Positions 9,040 through 17,597 of a DNA stretch of 64,000 nucleotides are shown here, in pieces. Made by a program: the position numbers and the translations under genes. The DNA comes from Rhodococcus sp. P-2 (lineage in GTDB: Bacteria; Actinomycetota; Actinomycetes; Mycobacteriales; Mycobacteriaceae). The stretch is taken from the NCBI RefSeq assembly GCF_016598535.1, contig NZ_CP066779.1:3348001-3412000 (forward strand), given 5' to 3'. How positions within the stretch are numbered: position 1 is the stretch's first letter; every line of letters begins with the position of its first letter. The notes under the pieces are model-generated. The model made no database searches, was not told the origin of the DNA, and saw nothing but the letters and a program-made list of their open reading frames with translations.

Positions 9040-9396
9040 ATGGTGCGATTGGCCATGGTTACGTTCGATGCAACGGACGCCCGATCGTTGGCCACCTGGT
9101 GGTCGGAGCGATTCAGCAACGCGAGCATTGACGGCGACGAAGACTTCCTCACGGTGACGGCCCCGGATCTCCCGCTCACTCTCGGTTTCCAACGAATCGA
9201 TCAGGCTCGCAGCCAAAGGAATACGCTTCACCTCGACTTCGACCTCGAGTCGCACGATCCTCCACGAGACGAGGTCGTCGCTGCGTTCGTCGCGGCAGGC
9301 GCGGCCCACGTCGAGCGCCACGAAGTGGGTGGATCGACTTGGGACGTTCTCGCGGATCCGGCGGGAAACCTTTTCTGCGTAGGTGATCCGCACTAG
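9040..9396 (+). CDS. VOC/glyoxalase-like domain protein
   Basis: 118 residues from ATG 9040 (an in-frame GTG at 9019 is possible). The single betaalphabetabetabeta unit pair is typical of actinobacterial glyoxalase-like proteins: N-terminal MVTFDATDARSLATWWSERF, middle LPLTLGFQRIDQ, then NTLHLDFDLES and the terminal VLADPAGNLFCVGDP signature. Such proteins include antibiotic-binding and dioxygenase-like members; the substrate cannot be told. Confidence 0.8.
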   Translation: MVRLAMVTFDATDARSLATWWSERFSNASIDGDEDFLTVTAPDLPLTLGFQRIDQARSQRNTLHLDFDLESHDPPRDEVVAAFVAAGAAHVERHEVGGSTWDVLADPAGNLFCVGDPH

Positions 9397-9557
9397 GGCT
9401 TGTTTTGACAACGGTCCGAGAACGTGGCCCCTACTCATCCGGCAAGGCCCGAAATCGCGTCACCCGAACAGCTGTACATGCCTTCGTTCGCATACAGTCG
9501 GACGTGTCCCGGCGGCACCGTCCGCTGAGTCAAATCTGCCGATTGGGGGCTGGACGG

Positions 9558-9929
9558 ATGGAATCGCCTGACTTACTAGGTCTGACGGCCTCACTTGCGT
9601 CGTCGACGCTTATCCTCGCGTTCGTTGCTGGGCTCATGCCGCGACTCGTCGGCGACGAACCGAATCCCGTTGTCGGCATACGGACCAAGTCGACGACCTC
9701 GAGTCCAGAGGCGTGGCGATTGGCCCATCAGATTGCGCGTCCGCTTCTGCGCCTGACGATGTGGACAGCCGTAGCGGGAATGTGCGTGCAGGTCACCATC
9801 GGCGTCGTGACGGGTTTCGGATCTGTGGTGTCGACTGTCGCCTCAACAGTCGTGTTTCTAGCGGTTCTCCTTGTCCTGCTCTTCGCAGGGATGAAGGGCA
9901 ACGCCGCGGCGAAATCGTTGCAGCCTTGA
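9558..9929 (+). CDS. SdpI family membrane protein
   Basis: 123 residues with three predicted TM helices: a start near LTASLASSTLILAFVAGLM, then MWTAVAGMCVQVTIGVVTG, and STVVFLAVLLVLLFAGM. The loop PNPVVGIRTKSTTSSPEAWRLAHQ matches the SdpI/YhfL signature (IGIRT...S.EAW...H). SdpI in Bacillus gives immunity to the SdpC toxin and signals to a repressor. The role in actinomycetes is unknown, and no sdpC-like gene is nearby. Confidence 0.75.
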   Translation: MESPDLLGLTASLASSTLILAFVAGLMPRLVGDEPNPVVGIRTKSTTSSPEAWRLAHQIARPLLRLTMWTAVAGMCVQVTIGVVTGFGSVVSTVASTVVFLAVLLVLLFAGMKGNAAAKSLQP

Positions 9930-9966
9930 CCGCCTGACCCTGCCGCTGTCAGACGTGCCCAAGGTC

Positions 9967-11001
9967 TCAGCTCCCGATACGCGGTCGTTCGCGCCGACGT
10001 GGTCCTCGATCGCGCATCTCGAGAATCGCCGCCGCCGTGGACGCGACCGTCTTGTCGTCGTCGCTGGCGATCCCGACGAGCGCTTCGCGTGCTGCCACGC
10101 CGGGAATCTCGGCGAGCGCCTGCGTGATTCGCAACCTCGTCGGGGCGTCGTCAGTGCCGTCGAGCCTTGCCTGCACGGCATCGACGACCTCACCGCTGGT
10201 CGGTGAGTGCTCCGCGAGAAGACCGAGCACCTCGCCGGCCTCGACGTCGCGTCGCCCGTCGGCGACCATCTCGAGGAGAGCGGGCATCGAGACGGCCTCT
10301 CCGCGAGATCCGAGGGCGAGAGCGGCGTCGGCGCGGACTATCGCGTCCGAATCATCGAGAGCTCGCTTCAGTGACCGAGTTGCTTCCTCTGTGTGGATCC
10401 CGGATATGGCCGACGTCGCGCGGCGTCGAACCTCGACGTCCTCCGATTCGAGCCCCTTCGTGAGACCTGCAAGGCCCGCACCTTCGGTCCTCGCCAACGC
10501 CCACTGCAACGCACCCGCCACGTTGGCATCCTTCTCCGACAGGATGGCTTCGACGAGTGCGTCGACGGGCAATGCCGCATTCGCATCCTGCGACAGGATC
10601 GCTTGCTGACGGTGGGCGGCGAACTCGGATTCGAGTGCACGCAACAGCGAGACCATGCGCAGGACGTCGTCCCACTCCGAAGGGGCAGTGGCGTCGACCC
10701 TTTCGAGTTTGGTCAGCAATTCCTCCTCCGCCGCGATCCGTTGACGAGTGTGTTGCATGAGTTCACCCACCAAATCGGCTGGGGCGAAGCCCGGCTCGTC
10801 CAGTGCACGCTTGGCTTCGTTCAACGAGAGCCCCAACGTCCTCAGGCTTTCGACGTGGAAGAGTCGACGGATGTCGTCGGCGGAGTACTCGCGGTAACCG
10901 CCGGACGTGCGGCCCGTCGGCTTCACCAGCCCCAATGTGTCGTAGTGACGCAGCATCCGTGTGCTGACACCACAGCGCCGCGAGACCTCGCCGATCAACA
11001 T
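9967..11001 (-). CDS. MerR family regulator fused to HEAT repeats
   Basis: 344 residues. Residues 1-70 are a MerR winged helix (MLIGEVSRRCGVSTRMLRHY), followed by a long dimerisation helix to about 115. In place of a short effector domain there is an alpha-solenoid: repeats such as EDVEVRRRATSAISGI, DSDAIVRADAALALGS and APTRLRITQALAEIPG. ATG 11001 follows a GGGGAG ribosome site. It lies 13 bases after the HEAT gene in the same direction, so the two are co-transcribed, and a MerR-type operator precedes the pair. The solenoid probably binds a protein partner; the ligand is unknown. Confidence 0.85.
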   Translation of the reverse strand: MLIGEVSRRCGVSTRMLRHYDTLGLVKPTGRTSGGYREYSADDIRRLFHVESLRTLGLSLNEAKRALDEPGFAPADLVGELMQHTRQRIAAEEELLTKLERVDATAPSEWDDVLRMVSLLRALESEFAAHRQQAILSQDANAALPVDALVEAILSEKDANVAGALQWALARTEGAGLAGLTKGLESEDVEVRRRATSAISGIHTEEATRSLKRALDDSDAIVRADAALALGSRGEAVSMPALLEMVADGRRDVEAGEVLGLLAEHSPTSGEVVDAVQARLDGTDDAPTRLRITQALAEIPGVAAREALVGIASDDDKTVASTAAAILEMRDRGPRRRERPRIGS

Positions 11002-11014
11002 CCGTCTCCCCTTC

Positions 11015-11671
11015 CTACGCGTCCGGGCCGATTGCCGCGACGCGCTTCGCCAACTCGTGCGAGAGAGCGAACCCACCGTCGGGGTCGTGCCAGAGTTGCT
11101 TTGTAGCATCAGCATGCGCCCGAACACGCGGATTCGTGCTTGCGCCGGCCGCGTCGAGCACCGGAAGTACAGCCTCGCCGAGCCCTGTCAGAGCTCTGCT
11201 GAGACTGAGCTGCATCTGCAGTTCACCCCGTCCGAGTTCTGTGGCCAGATCGGTCGCGAGTGCACCTTCACCTCCAACGGGCACGAGAGCCACGGCCGCA
11301 CGCCACGCACTGCGCGCGACTTCGTCGTCCTGGTCGTGAACCAGCGCAGAGACCTCGGGCCACGCGATCGGATCGCCGATCTTGGACAAGGTGTGGAGTG
11401 CCTGGCTGCGGGCTTGCGAACCGTCGGTCCCGAGCTCACGAATCAGCTGCGGCACCGTGATTTCGGCCGGCAGGCGGCACAATGCCCAGGTCAACATGTC
11501 GCGGACGAAGAAGTCCGGCTCGACGGCACACCGATCGACCAGGGCATTCGTCAGCTCAGGGTCCGGGCGTGTGCCGGCGGCGAGCGCGGCTCGCAGCCGA
11601 ACCGAGGGGTCGGCTGCGGCCAGTGCGTCGACGAGGTGAGCATTCTGCCCACCGTGGTTGGTTGTGTTCAC
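11015..11671 (-). CDS. HEAT repeat protein
   Basis: 218 residues from GTG 11671, eight bases after a perfect AAGGAGG. Four to six HEAT-like helical repeats are visible, for example DPSVRLRAALAAGT, EPDFFVRDMLTWALCRLP, GSQARSQALHTLSKIGD and DDEVARSAWRAAVALV. No catalytic motif is seen. As first gene of the operon with the MerR-HEAT regulator, it could be a partner or a paralogue of the regulator's sensing domain. Confidence 0.85.
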   Translation of the reverse strand: MNTTNHGGQNAHLVDALAAADPSVRLRAALAAGTRPDPELTNALVDRCAVEPDFFVRDMLTWALCRLPAEITVPQLIRELGTDGSQARSQALHTLSKIGDPIAWPEVSALVHDQDDEVARSAWRAAVALVPVGGEGALATDLATELGRGELQMQLSLSRALTGLGEAVLPVLDAAGASTNPRVRAHADATKQLWHDPDGGFALSHELAKRVAAIGPDA

Positions 11672-11702
11672 GACAACCACCTCCTTCGTCGACCATTGGA
11701 GT

Positions 11703-11721
11703 CCTTGTCACTGTGTCAAGG
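11703..11721 (-). promoter_or_regulatory. MerR-type operator with embedded -35 element
   Basis: CCTTGTCACTGTGTCAAGG is an inverted repeat with arms CCTTGTCAC and GTGTCAAGG (one mismatch). On the minus strand it contains a consensus -35, TTGACA, reading toward the HEAT gene 30 bases away. Placement of an inverted repeat in the -35/-10 spacer is typical of MerR regulators, so autoregulation by the downstream MerR-HEAT protein is the simplest inference. Confidence 0.65.
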
Positions 11722-11761
11722 TCAAGCTCCGCTGTCACCGACACGTGAAAATCACCTCGGA

Positions 11762-12091
11762 CTACACGCCGGTTGTCGATCCTGGCCGAAAGATCATCAG
11801 GACGACGACAACGACCCACAGCAGATTGAAGATTCCCGTCGAAGTACCCAGTCGACGGGTCAGCCGCGTTGCGACGTCCACACCGGTCCCGGTTCCGTCG
11901 ATCGCAGCCATCGTCAGCCGTTGGGCAGGAATCACTACCGCGGTGAGTATCACGGCAGCAACGACGGTGAGTGCAATCGAGGTGAGGATCCACAGGTCAC
12001 CGAGTACCCCCAGATTGACGGCGGTCGCGACACCGAGCATCGGAACGACGATCCCGATCGTGGCGTACACCCGAACGATGCGATGCAACAT
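11762..12091 (-). CDS. Small membrane protein with three to four TM helices
   Basis: 109 residues from ATG 12091. Hydrophobic segments are IVRVYATIGIVVPMLGVATAV, LWILTSIALTVVAAVILTAVV and IFNLLWVVVVVLMIF, joined by a polar loop rich in Thr and Arg. It resembles the actinobacterial DUF2269-like membrane proteins, but I cannot be sure. It lies 47 bases after the alkylation-repair gene in the same direction. Confidence 0.6.
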   Translation of the reverse strand: MLHRIVRVYATIGIVVPMLGVATAVNLGVLGDLWILTSIALTVVAAVILTAVVIPAQRLTMAAIDGTGTGVDVATRLTRRLGTSTGIFNLLWVVVVVLMIFRPGSTTGV

Positions 12092-12138
12092 TCCCGTCGT
12101 CGCAACACTGCCGCTGTCCGAACGTCGCGCTAGCTGAC

Positions 12139-12810
12139 CTACTTCTCGCTCTGTCGTCGCACCATCTCCGAAATCCAGATGGGCGCAAACGGCGAGGTGC
12201 AGTTCGGGGGCGTCGGGTAGTCTTCGAGCACTCGCAGACGTTCACCGATGTCGATTGCCCGGGCACGGTACTGGGCATGGTCGATCCCGATCTGGGCCAG
12301 GCAATGGTTCATCGCCCATTGCAGGCGGTCAGGGGCATCCTTCATCTCCGCCTCGATGACGTCGAGCAATCCTGAAAGATCAAGGCCCTCGGGCTTCTTC
12401 GCTACGCGCTCGGTAGTCAGGGCCCAGCCGGCGCTCGCGACCACGGGATCGGGGTCAGCGGTCCAGGCCACGCGCAACTCCTCGGCGTTCGGGTTCTTCT
12501 TCACCACGTAGTTGACGAGCCAGTCATGCACCTTGGGAGTACGGGCCTCACGCAACATGACGTCCAACTCGTCACTCCCGAACGCCTTCGGGCGGCAGAT
12601 CAAAAGGGCCAGCAGCCGCGCGGCGGTATCGCCAGTCGTCCAAAGCTGTTGTGCGAGTTCCTGCTGAGTCTTCAATCGCTTCGCAACAGCGCGCAGCTTC
12701 GTGAGGTTCACGCCGTGGTCGTCACCGTGCTTCTCGTTCACCGCACGCGCCTTCGGATCCTCGAGCGCAGCAAGCTCGTCCATCACTGCGGCAACCGTCG
12801 CTTCGGCCAC
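12139..12810 (-). CDS. DNA alkylation repair protein (AlkD-like, HEAT-like solenoid)
   Basis: 223 residues from GTG 12810. The AlkC/AlkD signature is visible in order: N-terminal HGDDHGVNLTKLRAVAKRLK, LAQQLWTTGDTAARLLALLICRP, then VHDWLVNYVVKKNP, VASAGWALTTERV and MNHCLAQIGIDH. Family members bind DNA in a concave HEAT-like solenoid, and AlkD itself removes bulky 3-methyladenine/7-methylguanine lesions. Whether this member has glycosylase activity is untested. It heads a leftward run that includes two more solenoid genes. Confidence 0.85.
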   Translation of the reverse strand: MAEATVAAVMDELAALEDPKARAVNEKHGDDHGVNLTKLRAVAKRLKTQQELAQQLWTTGDTAARLLALLICRPKAFGSDELDVMLREARTPKVHDWLVNYVVKKNPNAEELRVAWTADPDPVVASAGWALTTERVAKKPEGLDLSGLLDVIEAEMKDAPDRLQWAMNHCLAQIGIDHAQYRARAIDIGERLRVLEDYPTPPNCTSPFAPIWISEMVRRQSEK

Positions 12811-12978
12811 GTCGTCCTCCAGTCACTACTTCTGCAATTCACGCACTGCTACTCATATACAAGGAAAGCACGGGAAGGCGCGCGATCTGAACTGCACGGC
12901 CACTGTCCACGTTTGATCTGTTGTTTGAAATTTCTGTCATTGGGTACATGACTGCTCCTGAGGTGGCGGCACGTCACC

Positions 12979-14349
12979 ATGAAGACAGGACGAACCTTGC
13001 ATATGCGACGCGCCGCGAGTGCTGAGAACGTGGACGAAACCGCACGCCGCGATGAAGGCGGCGGTATGAACGTTCTCACTCGGGCTATCACCGGCCCACT
13101 CCTTTTCGTGTTCATCCTCGGAGACGTTCTGGGCGCCGGAATCTACGCGTTGGTGGGCGTCATCGCCGGTGAAGTCGGTGGAGCCGTCTGGGTACCACTG
13201 CTCGTAGCGCTGGTCATGGCGTTGCTGACCGCAACGTCGTATGCCGAACTGGTCACCAAATATCCGCGAGCGGGCGGCGCAGCAGTGTTCGCCCAACGGG
13301 CGTATCGGAAACCACTGATCTCGTTCCTCGTCGGCTTCTCGATGCTGGCGGCCGGTGTAACGAGCGCAGCAGGGCTCGCCCTCGCATTCTCGGGTGACTA
13401 CCTCAAAGCCTTCGTCGACGTCCCGACCGTTCCCGCCGCGCTCGTCTTCCTTCTCCTGGTGGGACTTCTCAACGCCAGAGGCATCAAGGAGTCGATGCGC
13501 GCAAATGTCGTCATGACAGTCGTGGAGGTCACCGGACTTGTCCTGGTTGTCGTCCTCGCGTGCATAGTTCTCGGGCACGGCGACGGAACCTTGAGCCGCG
13601 TCGTCGAGTTCGACGACAGTCGGTCACCTGCACTCGCCGTGTTGGCCGCTGCATTGCTCGCGTACTACTCGTTCGTCGGCTTCGAAACGTCCGCGAACGT
13701 CGCCGAAGAAGTGAAGAACGTGAGCAAGGTCTACCCGCGTGCACTCTTCGGAGCCTTGCTGACGGCCGGCGCCGCCTATGTCCTTGTCGGCCTGGCTGTC
13801 TCGGTGGTCCTGCCCGCAGACGAACTCGCCGCGTCCTCCGGCCCCTTGCTGGCGGTGGTGTCAGCCGCCGACGTCGGCGTTCCTCCTCGCCTGTTCAGCC
13901 TGATCGCTCTGGTCGCCGTCGCCAACGGCGCACTGCTGACGATGATCATGGCGAGCAGGCTCACGTACGGAATGGCGTCGGAAGGCTTGCTCCCCAGCGT
14001 ATTCGCGCGGGTGCTGCCGCGACGCCGGACCCCTTGGGTGGCGATCATCGCGACCACCGCCGTTGCCATGGCTCTGTGCGTCACCGGCTCGTTGTCAGCC
14101 CTGGCGGAGACGGTGGTACTCCTGCTGCTTTTCGTATTCATCAGCACCAACATCGCGGTCCTGGTTCTACGTCGTGACGTAGTGCAACACAAACACTTCC
14201 GAACGCCGATCATCTTTCCGATCCTCGCCCTCGGTACGTGCGTTGCGTTGCTCACCCAGCAGAGCGCCGCGACATGGTTGCGCGCATCATTACTCTTGGC
14301 TGTCGGAGTTGTGCTGTACGCCCTCTCCCACCGGCGATCCACGAAGTAA
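12979..14349 (+). CDS. APC superfamily amino acid permease
   Basis: 456-residue transporter with about 12 TM helices. The first helix has the APC unwound-substrate motif GDVLGAGIYALVG, and helix 6 carries AYYSFVGFETSANVAEEVKN. The first 30 residues are hydrophilic. The ATG at 13003 is an alternative start. It is related to basic or neutral amino acid/polyamine transporters, but the substrate is not evident. The next gene starts 25 bases downstream. Confidence 0.88.
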   Translation: MKTGRTLHMRRAASAENVDETARRDEGGGMNVLTRAITGPLLFVFILGDVLGAGIYALVGVIAGEVGGAVWVPLLVALVMALLTATSYAELVTKYPRAGGAAVFAQRAYRKPLISFLVGFSMLAAGVTSAAGLALAFSGDYLKAFVDVPTVPAALVFLLLVGLLNARGIKESMRANVVMTVVEVTGLVLVVVLACIVLGHGDGTLSRVVEFDDSRSPALAVLAAALLAYYSFVGFETSANVAEEVKNVSKVYPRALFGALLTAGAAYVLVGLAVSVVLPADELAASSGPLLAVVSAADVGVPPRLFSLIALVAVANGALLTMIMASRLTYGMASEGLLPSVFARVLPRRRTPWVAIIATTAVAMALCVTGSLSALAETVVLLLLFVFISTNIAVLVLRRDVVQHKHFRTPIIFPILALGTCVALLTQQSAATWLRASLLLAVGVVLYALSHRRSTK

Positions 14350-14374
14350 GGTGCGAAGTTCACGAGGGGGTGTG

Positions 14375-14743
14375 ATGACCGACAGTTCTGACGCACCAGA
14401 TGTAATTCAGCGTCGAGAGCGAAAGATCGACAGGCGAACCCTGACGTACGGCTTGTCAGTCGTTCTGGCTACCGCAGTATTGGTTATCGCGATCGTGTGG
14501 TTGGGCTCACGACGAGGCGAATGCTTCGGCACCGACACCTTGCTGTGCTCACAGAAAGATCGCCGACTGGCGGTCTTCGTCCCGAGCCTCGTGTTGCTGC
14601 TCGGCTCCGTAGGCGCGTTCTTACGATCTTCCCTGCGATTGCACCGCCTGCGGCGCCTCTACATCCGGCCGTACATGGCATGGCTCCTGACGGGGCTTAC
14701 CGTCGTGTATGCGGCAGGAGCTTACCTCCTGATCTATGGGTAA
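14375..14743 (+). CDS. Uncharacterised membrane protein with three TM helices
   Basis: 122 residues from ATG 14375 after GAGGGGG. TM segments are TYGLSVVLATAVLVIAIVWLG, LAVFVPSLVLLLGSVGAFL and MAWLLTGLTVVYAAGAYLLIY. Between the first two lies a loop with two cysteines (GECFGTDTLLCSQKD) that could form a disulfide outside the membrane. It is placed 25 bases after the APC permease, probably in one transcript. No family recognised. Confidence 0.65.
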   Translation: MTDSSDAPDVIQRRERKIDRRTLTYGLSVVLATAVLVIAIVWLGSRRGECFGTDTLLCSQKDRRLAVFVPSLVLLLGSVGAFLRSSLRLHRLRRLYIRPYMAWLLTGLTVVYAAGAYLLIYG

Positions 14744-14801
14744 AACCTCTGAATACGTCTGTTCGACAAACAGATTCACGGCAAAGGTTCACAATCCTGG
14801 G

Positions 14802-15506
14802 TCAGAATCGCTGATCGTCGATCGCAGTGAGGACTACTTCCCGCATCGACGACGAAGCCGACAAACTCGAAATCGTGCGCACCGTATCCACAACGTCATG
14901 CACCGGGACCAGAGATCCCTCTCCCCTGGCCGCAGCGACGTCTCGGGGCACGTCGAGCCCGTCTTCTGTATTGAGATATCCGAGATGCAGGACAGTCACT
15001 GCGAGTCGGTCCTTCCGATAGCCCTCTCTCAACGCGTCGGCAATGCCGTTGATCGCGAACTTCGATGCACCGAACGCAACCTCCGGCCTACCGCTTCGCG
15101 GGAGTCCCGAGGTGGACCCGGTCAAGATGATCCGAGGTCGAGGACGGCCGATCATTCGCGGGATCAGGCGCTTGAGTACAAGAATCGTGCCCGTGATGTT
15201 GGCATTGATCATTTCCAGCATGTCGACGTCGGATTGATCTGTGAACGCATAGTCGGAAGTGAAGGCGCCGCCTTCCCAGATTCCGACGTTGCAAATCAGT
15301 GTGTCTACACCCCCGACAAGCTCCTGATCGATCGAGTTCGCTGCCCTAACAGGGTCGGTCAAGTCTGCTTCGATCCACTCGGAGACGTCGAACCCGCCAG
15401 GGCGCCGACGCGAGATGCCGAGAACATCGTGGCCATCGCTCCGCAATCCCTCGATCAACGCACGACCAAGACCTGGGCTCGCACCGACAACAACCGCCCT
15501 CGCCAC
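14802..15506 (-). CDS. SDR family oxidoreductase with Phe in place of the catalytic Tyr
   Basis: 234 residues. The nucleotide-binding motif is GASPGLGR (8-15) and the structural CNVG motif is at 72-75, replacing NNAG. Asn103 and the serines at 131-133 are in place. The YxxxK site reads FGASK, with Phe at 145 and Lys at 149; the TTC codon is clear. Loss of the tyrosine hydroxyl would impair normal SDR catalysis, so it may be a binding or regulatory protein or use another proton donor. It is a single gene convergent with the membrane-protein gene. Confidence 0.85.
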   Translation of the reverse strand: MARAVVVGASPGLGRALIEGLRSDGHDVLGISRRRPGGFDVSEWIEADLTDPVRAANSIDQELVGGVDTLICNVGIWEGGAFTSDYAFTDQSDVDMLEMINANITGTILVLKRLIPRMIGRPRPRIILTGSTSGLPRSGRPEVAFGASKFAINGIADALREGYRKDRLAVTVLHLGYLNTEDGLDVPRDVAAARGEGSLVPVHDVVDTVRTISSLSASSSMREVVLTAIDDQRF

Positions 15507-15601
15507 AATTACACCCTTCGTCGCTCGCTCGAACCGATCCTATCGATCCAGCCGTCGCCGGTAGTTTCGTCGAGAAGCGAGAAATTCGGATTCGCACCGT
15601 A

Positions 15602-15860
15602 GTGCGGCTGGACAACTACGGGCTCGCCGATATTTCAGAGTGGCTGCGTGCGCACGTCGCCGCCCGACATGAAGCCGACCGTGAGAACGAATGGACCGTC
15701 ACCGATGCGCCGCCGAACTTCATCGACGCGCAGCTGCGAGGAATCGTGGGGATCGAACTGCACGTGGCCCGTGCAACGGAAAAGCGAAATTGAACCAGAA
15801 TCGCTCCCCAGGGGATCGCCGCCGGTCTCGACAACGGTTGACCGGTGACGCCGTCGTCGG
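15602..15860 (+). pseudogene. Decayed C-terminal half of a PaiB-like FMN-binding negative regulator
   Basis: The frame from 15602 encodes WLRAHVAARHEADRENEW..., DAPPNFIDAQLRGIVGIEL, a good match to the C-terminal half of PaiB proteins (W..DAP..FI...LRGIVG.E). It stops at 15793, but the conserved continuation KLNQNRSPGD lies in another frame (about 15783-15810), GIAAGLDNG back in the first, and LTGDAVVG again in the second. The N-terminal half is absent. At least two frameshifts make this a relic. PaiB proteins are FMN-binding repressors or flavoproteins. Confidence 0.65.
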
Positions 15861-16093
15861 GTCCTGCATTGCGCACCGGTTCGGCCTATCGGAATCGAAA
15901 CCTCGAAGTGGCCTGCATCTCACTCGTCCAGGCAACGACTCCCGGTAAGTCGACCTCACTCGTTCGTTGTGGTTACCACGCGGTAGGTCGGGGTAGCCCG
16001 CGTAGCGGCGGTGGCTCCGCGACCCGCGGAGCACTCGTCGAGCAGAAGCTGAACATCATGTAAAGCACGCACCGACGAAGGGACGACCCCGTT

Positions 16094-17059
16094 ATGAGCA
16101 ACTCCGAAACCACGTCCGCCTTGATCACGCAGCTACGCATCCTCCTCGGACTGACGCACGCCGAGATCCAGGTCGCCGAAACGCGCGTCGCTCAGGCCAG
16201 AACCGAAGCCGTTCGACGCGAACTCACGGAAAACGCAGAGAACGGTCGTGAAAGGGCCGGTTCCATCGAGTCCACAATTCGCGATCTGGATGGCGTACCT
16301 GAATTGGTCGGTCCGTTCATCGGGCGAGCGACAGCAGGAGTGAAAGCGATGGTCGAACAGGCCCAACCTTTCGACGAAGCTGTACTGGGTGACCTTGCGC
16401 TCGAACATCAACTCCTCGACCGCTCGCGCTACCTCAAAGCCCTGGCCACAGCCGGAGGCGATCAGACCGTCGCCACATTGGCCGATCGACTCATCACCGC
16501 GCACTCGGCGACTGTGGAGTGGCTGACCACCGTCCTGGCCGAAGAGGCGCTCGGGGGCCCGGCAGCTTTGCGTCGCACTCCCTTCCAAGCGGCCACAGGC
16601 GCAGCCATTCGACTGGTGAACGTTCCCGTCTCCTGGTCCACTCGCAGCCTCGACCGTGCGATCGACGCCGTTCGCACCTCGCCGCCGGTATTGGGTGAGC
16701 TGATCAGCTGGGGTGCGTATGCCGGCGACGTGACCGTGAAAACGCTGTCTGCCAGTAGGGACGCGGCCATTGCCACCGCAGAGAAGGTCACTCGCCGAGA
16801 GGGCGCGGACGGCGCCGCAGACGTATTCCGTTCGGTGCGAAAGTCGAGTGGGCTACTCGACCCCACTGAACTTCCCATCGAAGACTTCGACGAACTCAAC
16901 GTCGCGCAGGCCGTCTCCGCGGTGAAGGAACTGACCGAGGCCGCCCAAGTGCGAGATATCGTCGCGTACGAGGAAGCGCACAAGAACCGACATGGCGTTG
17001 TCTCCGCTGCTCAGGCAAGGCTGGCAGCGATCGCCCAGGAAGTCGTCGGTATCAACTAG
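16094..17059 (+). CDS. Helical protein, possibly ferritin-like
   Basis: 321 residues from ATG 16094 with a GAAGGGA ribosome site. Residues 1-160 look like a long-helix bundle with regularly placed acidic residues and histidines (THAEIQVAETRVAQARTE, LALEHQLLDRSRYLKAL, DRLITAHSATVEWLTTVLAEE), as in ferritin-like proteins. The second half is Ala/Val-rich helices without such ligands. I base the ferritin-like call on pattern only. The next gene, an SRPBCC protein, follows at 87 bases. Confidence 0.5.
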   Translation: MSNSETTSALITQLRILLGLTHAEIQVAETRVAQARTEAVRRELTENAENGRERAGSIESTIRDLDGVPELVGPFIGRATAGVKAMVEQAQPFDEAVLGDLALEHQLLDRSRYLKALATAGGDQTVATLADRLITAHSATVEWLTTVLAEEALGGPAALRRTPFQAATGAAIRLVNVPVSWSTRSLDRAIDAVRTSPPVLGELISWGAYAGDVTVKTLSASRDAAIATAEKVTRREGADGAADVFRSVRKSSGLLDPTELPIEDFDELNVAQAVSAVKELTEAAQVRDIVAYEEAHKNRHGVVSAAQARLAAIAQEVVGIN

Positions 17060-17146
17060 ATCGTTCGACCGCGACGCTCGGCGTTGTCTCGTCGAACCCG
17101 ATGCGCGAGATCCAGACTTACGAAACCGAATCGAAAGGCACGAAAC

Positions 17147-17584
17147 ATGGTCGAAGTCACCCGAAAGTTCACCGCCGAAGTACCGATCGAGAAGGCGGCC
17201 GCGTTTCTCCGCGACTTCGCCAACGCCCCACTGTGGGATCCGGGCACCGAGAGTTGCACCCAGACCTCGGATGGCCCGATCGGTATCGGAACCCAGTGGC
17301 ACAACGTGTCCAAGCTGTTCGGCATCGGCACCGAACTGACGTACACCTTGGTGACCGACGAGCCGAATCACATTGTGCTCGAAGGAAAGAACAAGACCGC
17401 CACGAGTACTGACGACATCACCTTGACCGCAATCGGCGCGAACTCGACTGAAATCGACTACCGAGCGAACGTCGAATTCAACGGCGCTGCCAAGATCGCC
17501 TCCCCACTGTTGAAAGCGGGATTCGAGGCCAAGGTGGCACCCGAGACAGTCAAGAAGATGACCGGGGCTCTCGAGGCCCTCTGA
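17147..17584 (+). CDS. SRPBCC (START/Bet v1-like) family protein
   Basis: 145 residues from ATG 17147 after GAAAGG. Family pattern: MVEVTRKFTAEVPIEKAAAFLRDFANAPLWDPG at the start, then GIGTQWHNVSKLFGIGTEL and a C-terminal amphipathic helix (KIASPLLKAGFEAKVAPETVKKM) that lids the hydrophobic cavity. Such proteins bind hydrophobic ligands or act as polyketide cyclases; nothing specifies the ligand. It converges on the TetR gene. Confidence 0.85.
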   Translation: MVEVTRKFTAEVPIEKAAAFLRDFANAPLWDPGTESCTQTSDGPIGIGTQWHNVSKLFGIGTELTYTLVTDEPNHIVLEGKNKTATSTDDITLTAIGANSTEIDYRANVEFNGAAKIASPLLKAGFEAKVAPETVKKMTGALEAL

Positions 17585-17597
17585 TCGGCAAGTTGCG

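Noticed and set aside
8956-9438. N-terminal extension of the minus-strand membrane protein
   Set aside because: The extension is antisense to the VOC gene and hydrophilic; the GTG at 8955 has its own ribosome site.
15105-15118. GGGAGTCCCG inside the SDR gene, resembling the XRE operator motif
   Set aside because: It lies within coding sequence, lacks the AGTACC part, and is not near a promoter.
15845-16063. Small plus-strand frame between the PaiB relic and the helical protein
   Set aside because: No protein-like pattern and no ribosome site; best read as non-coding.
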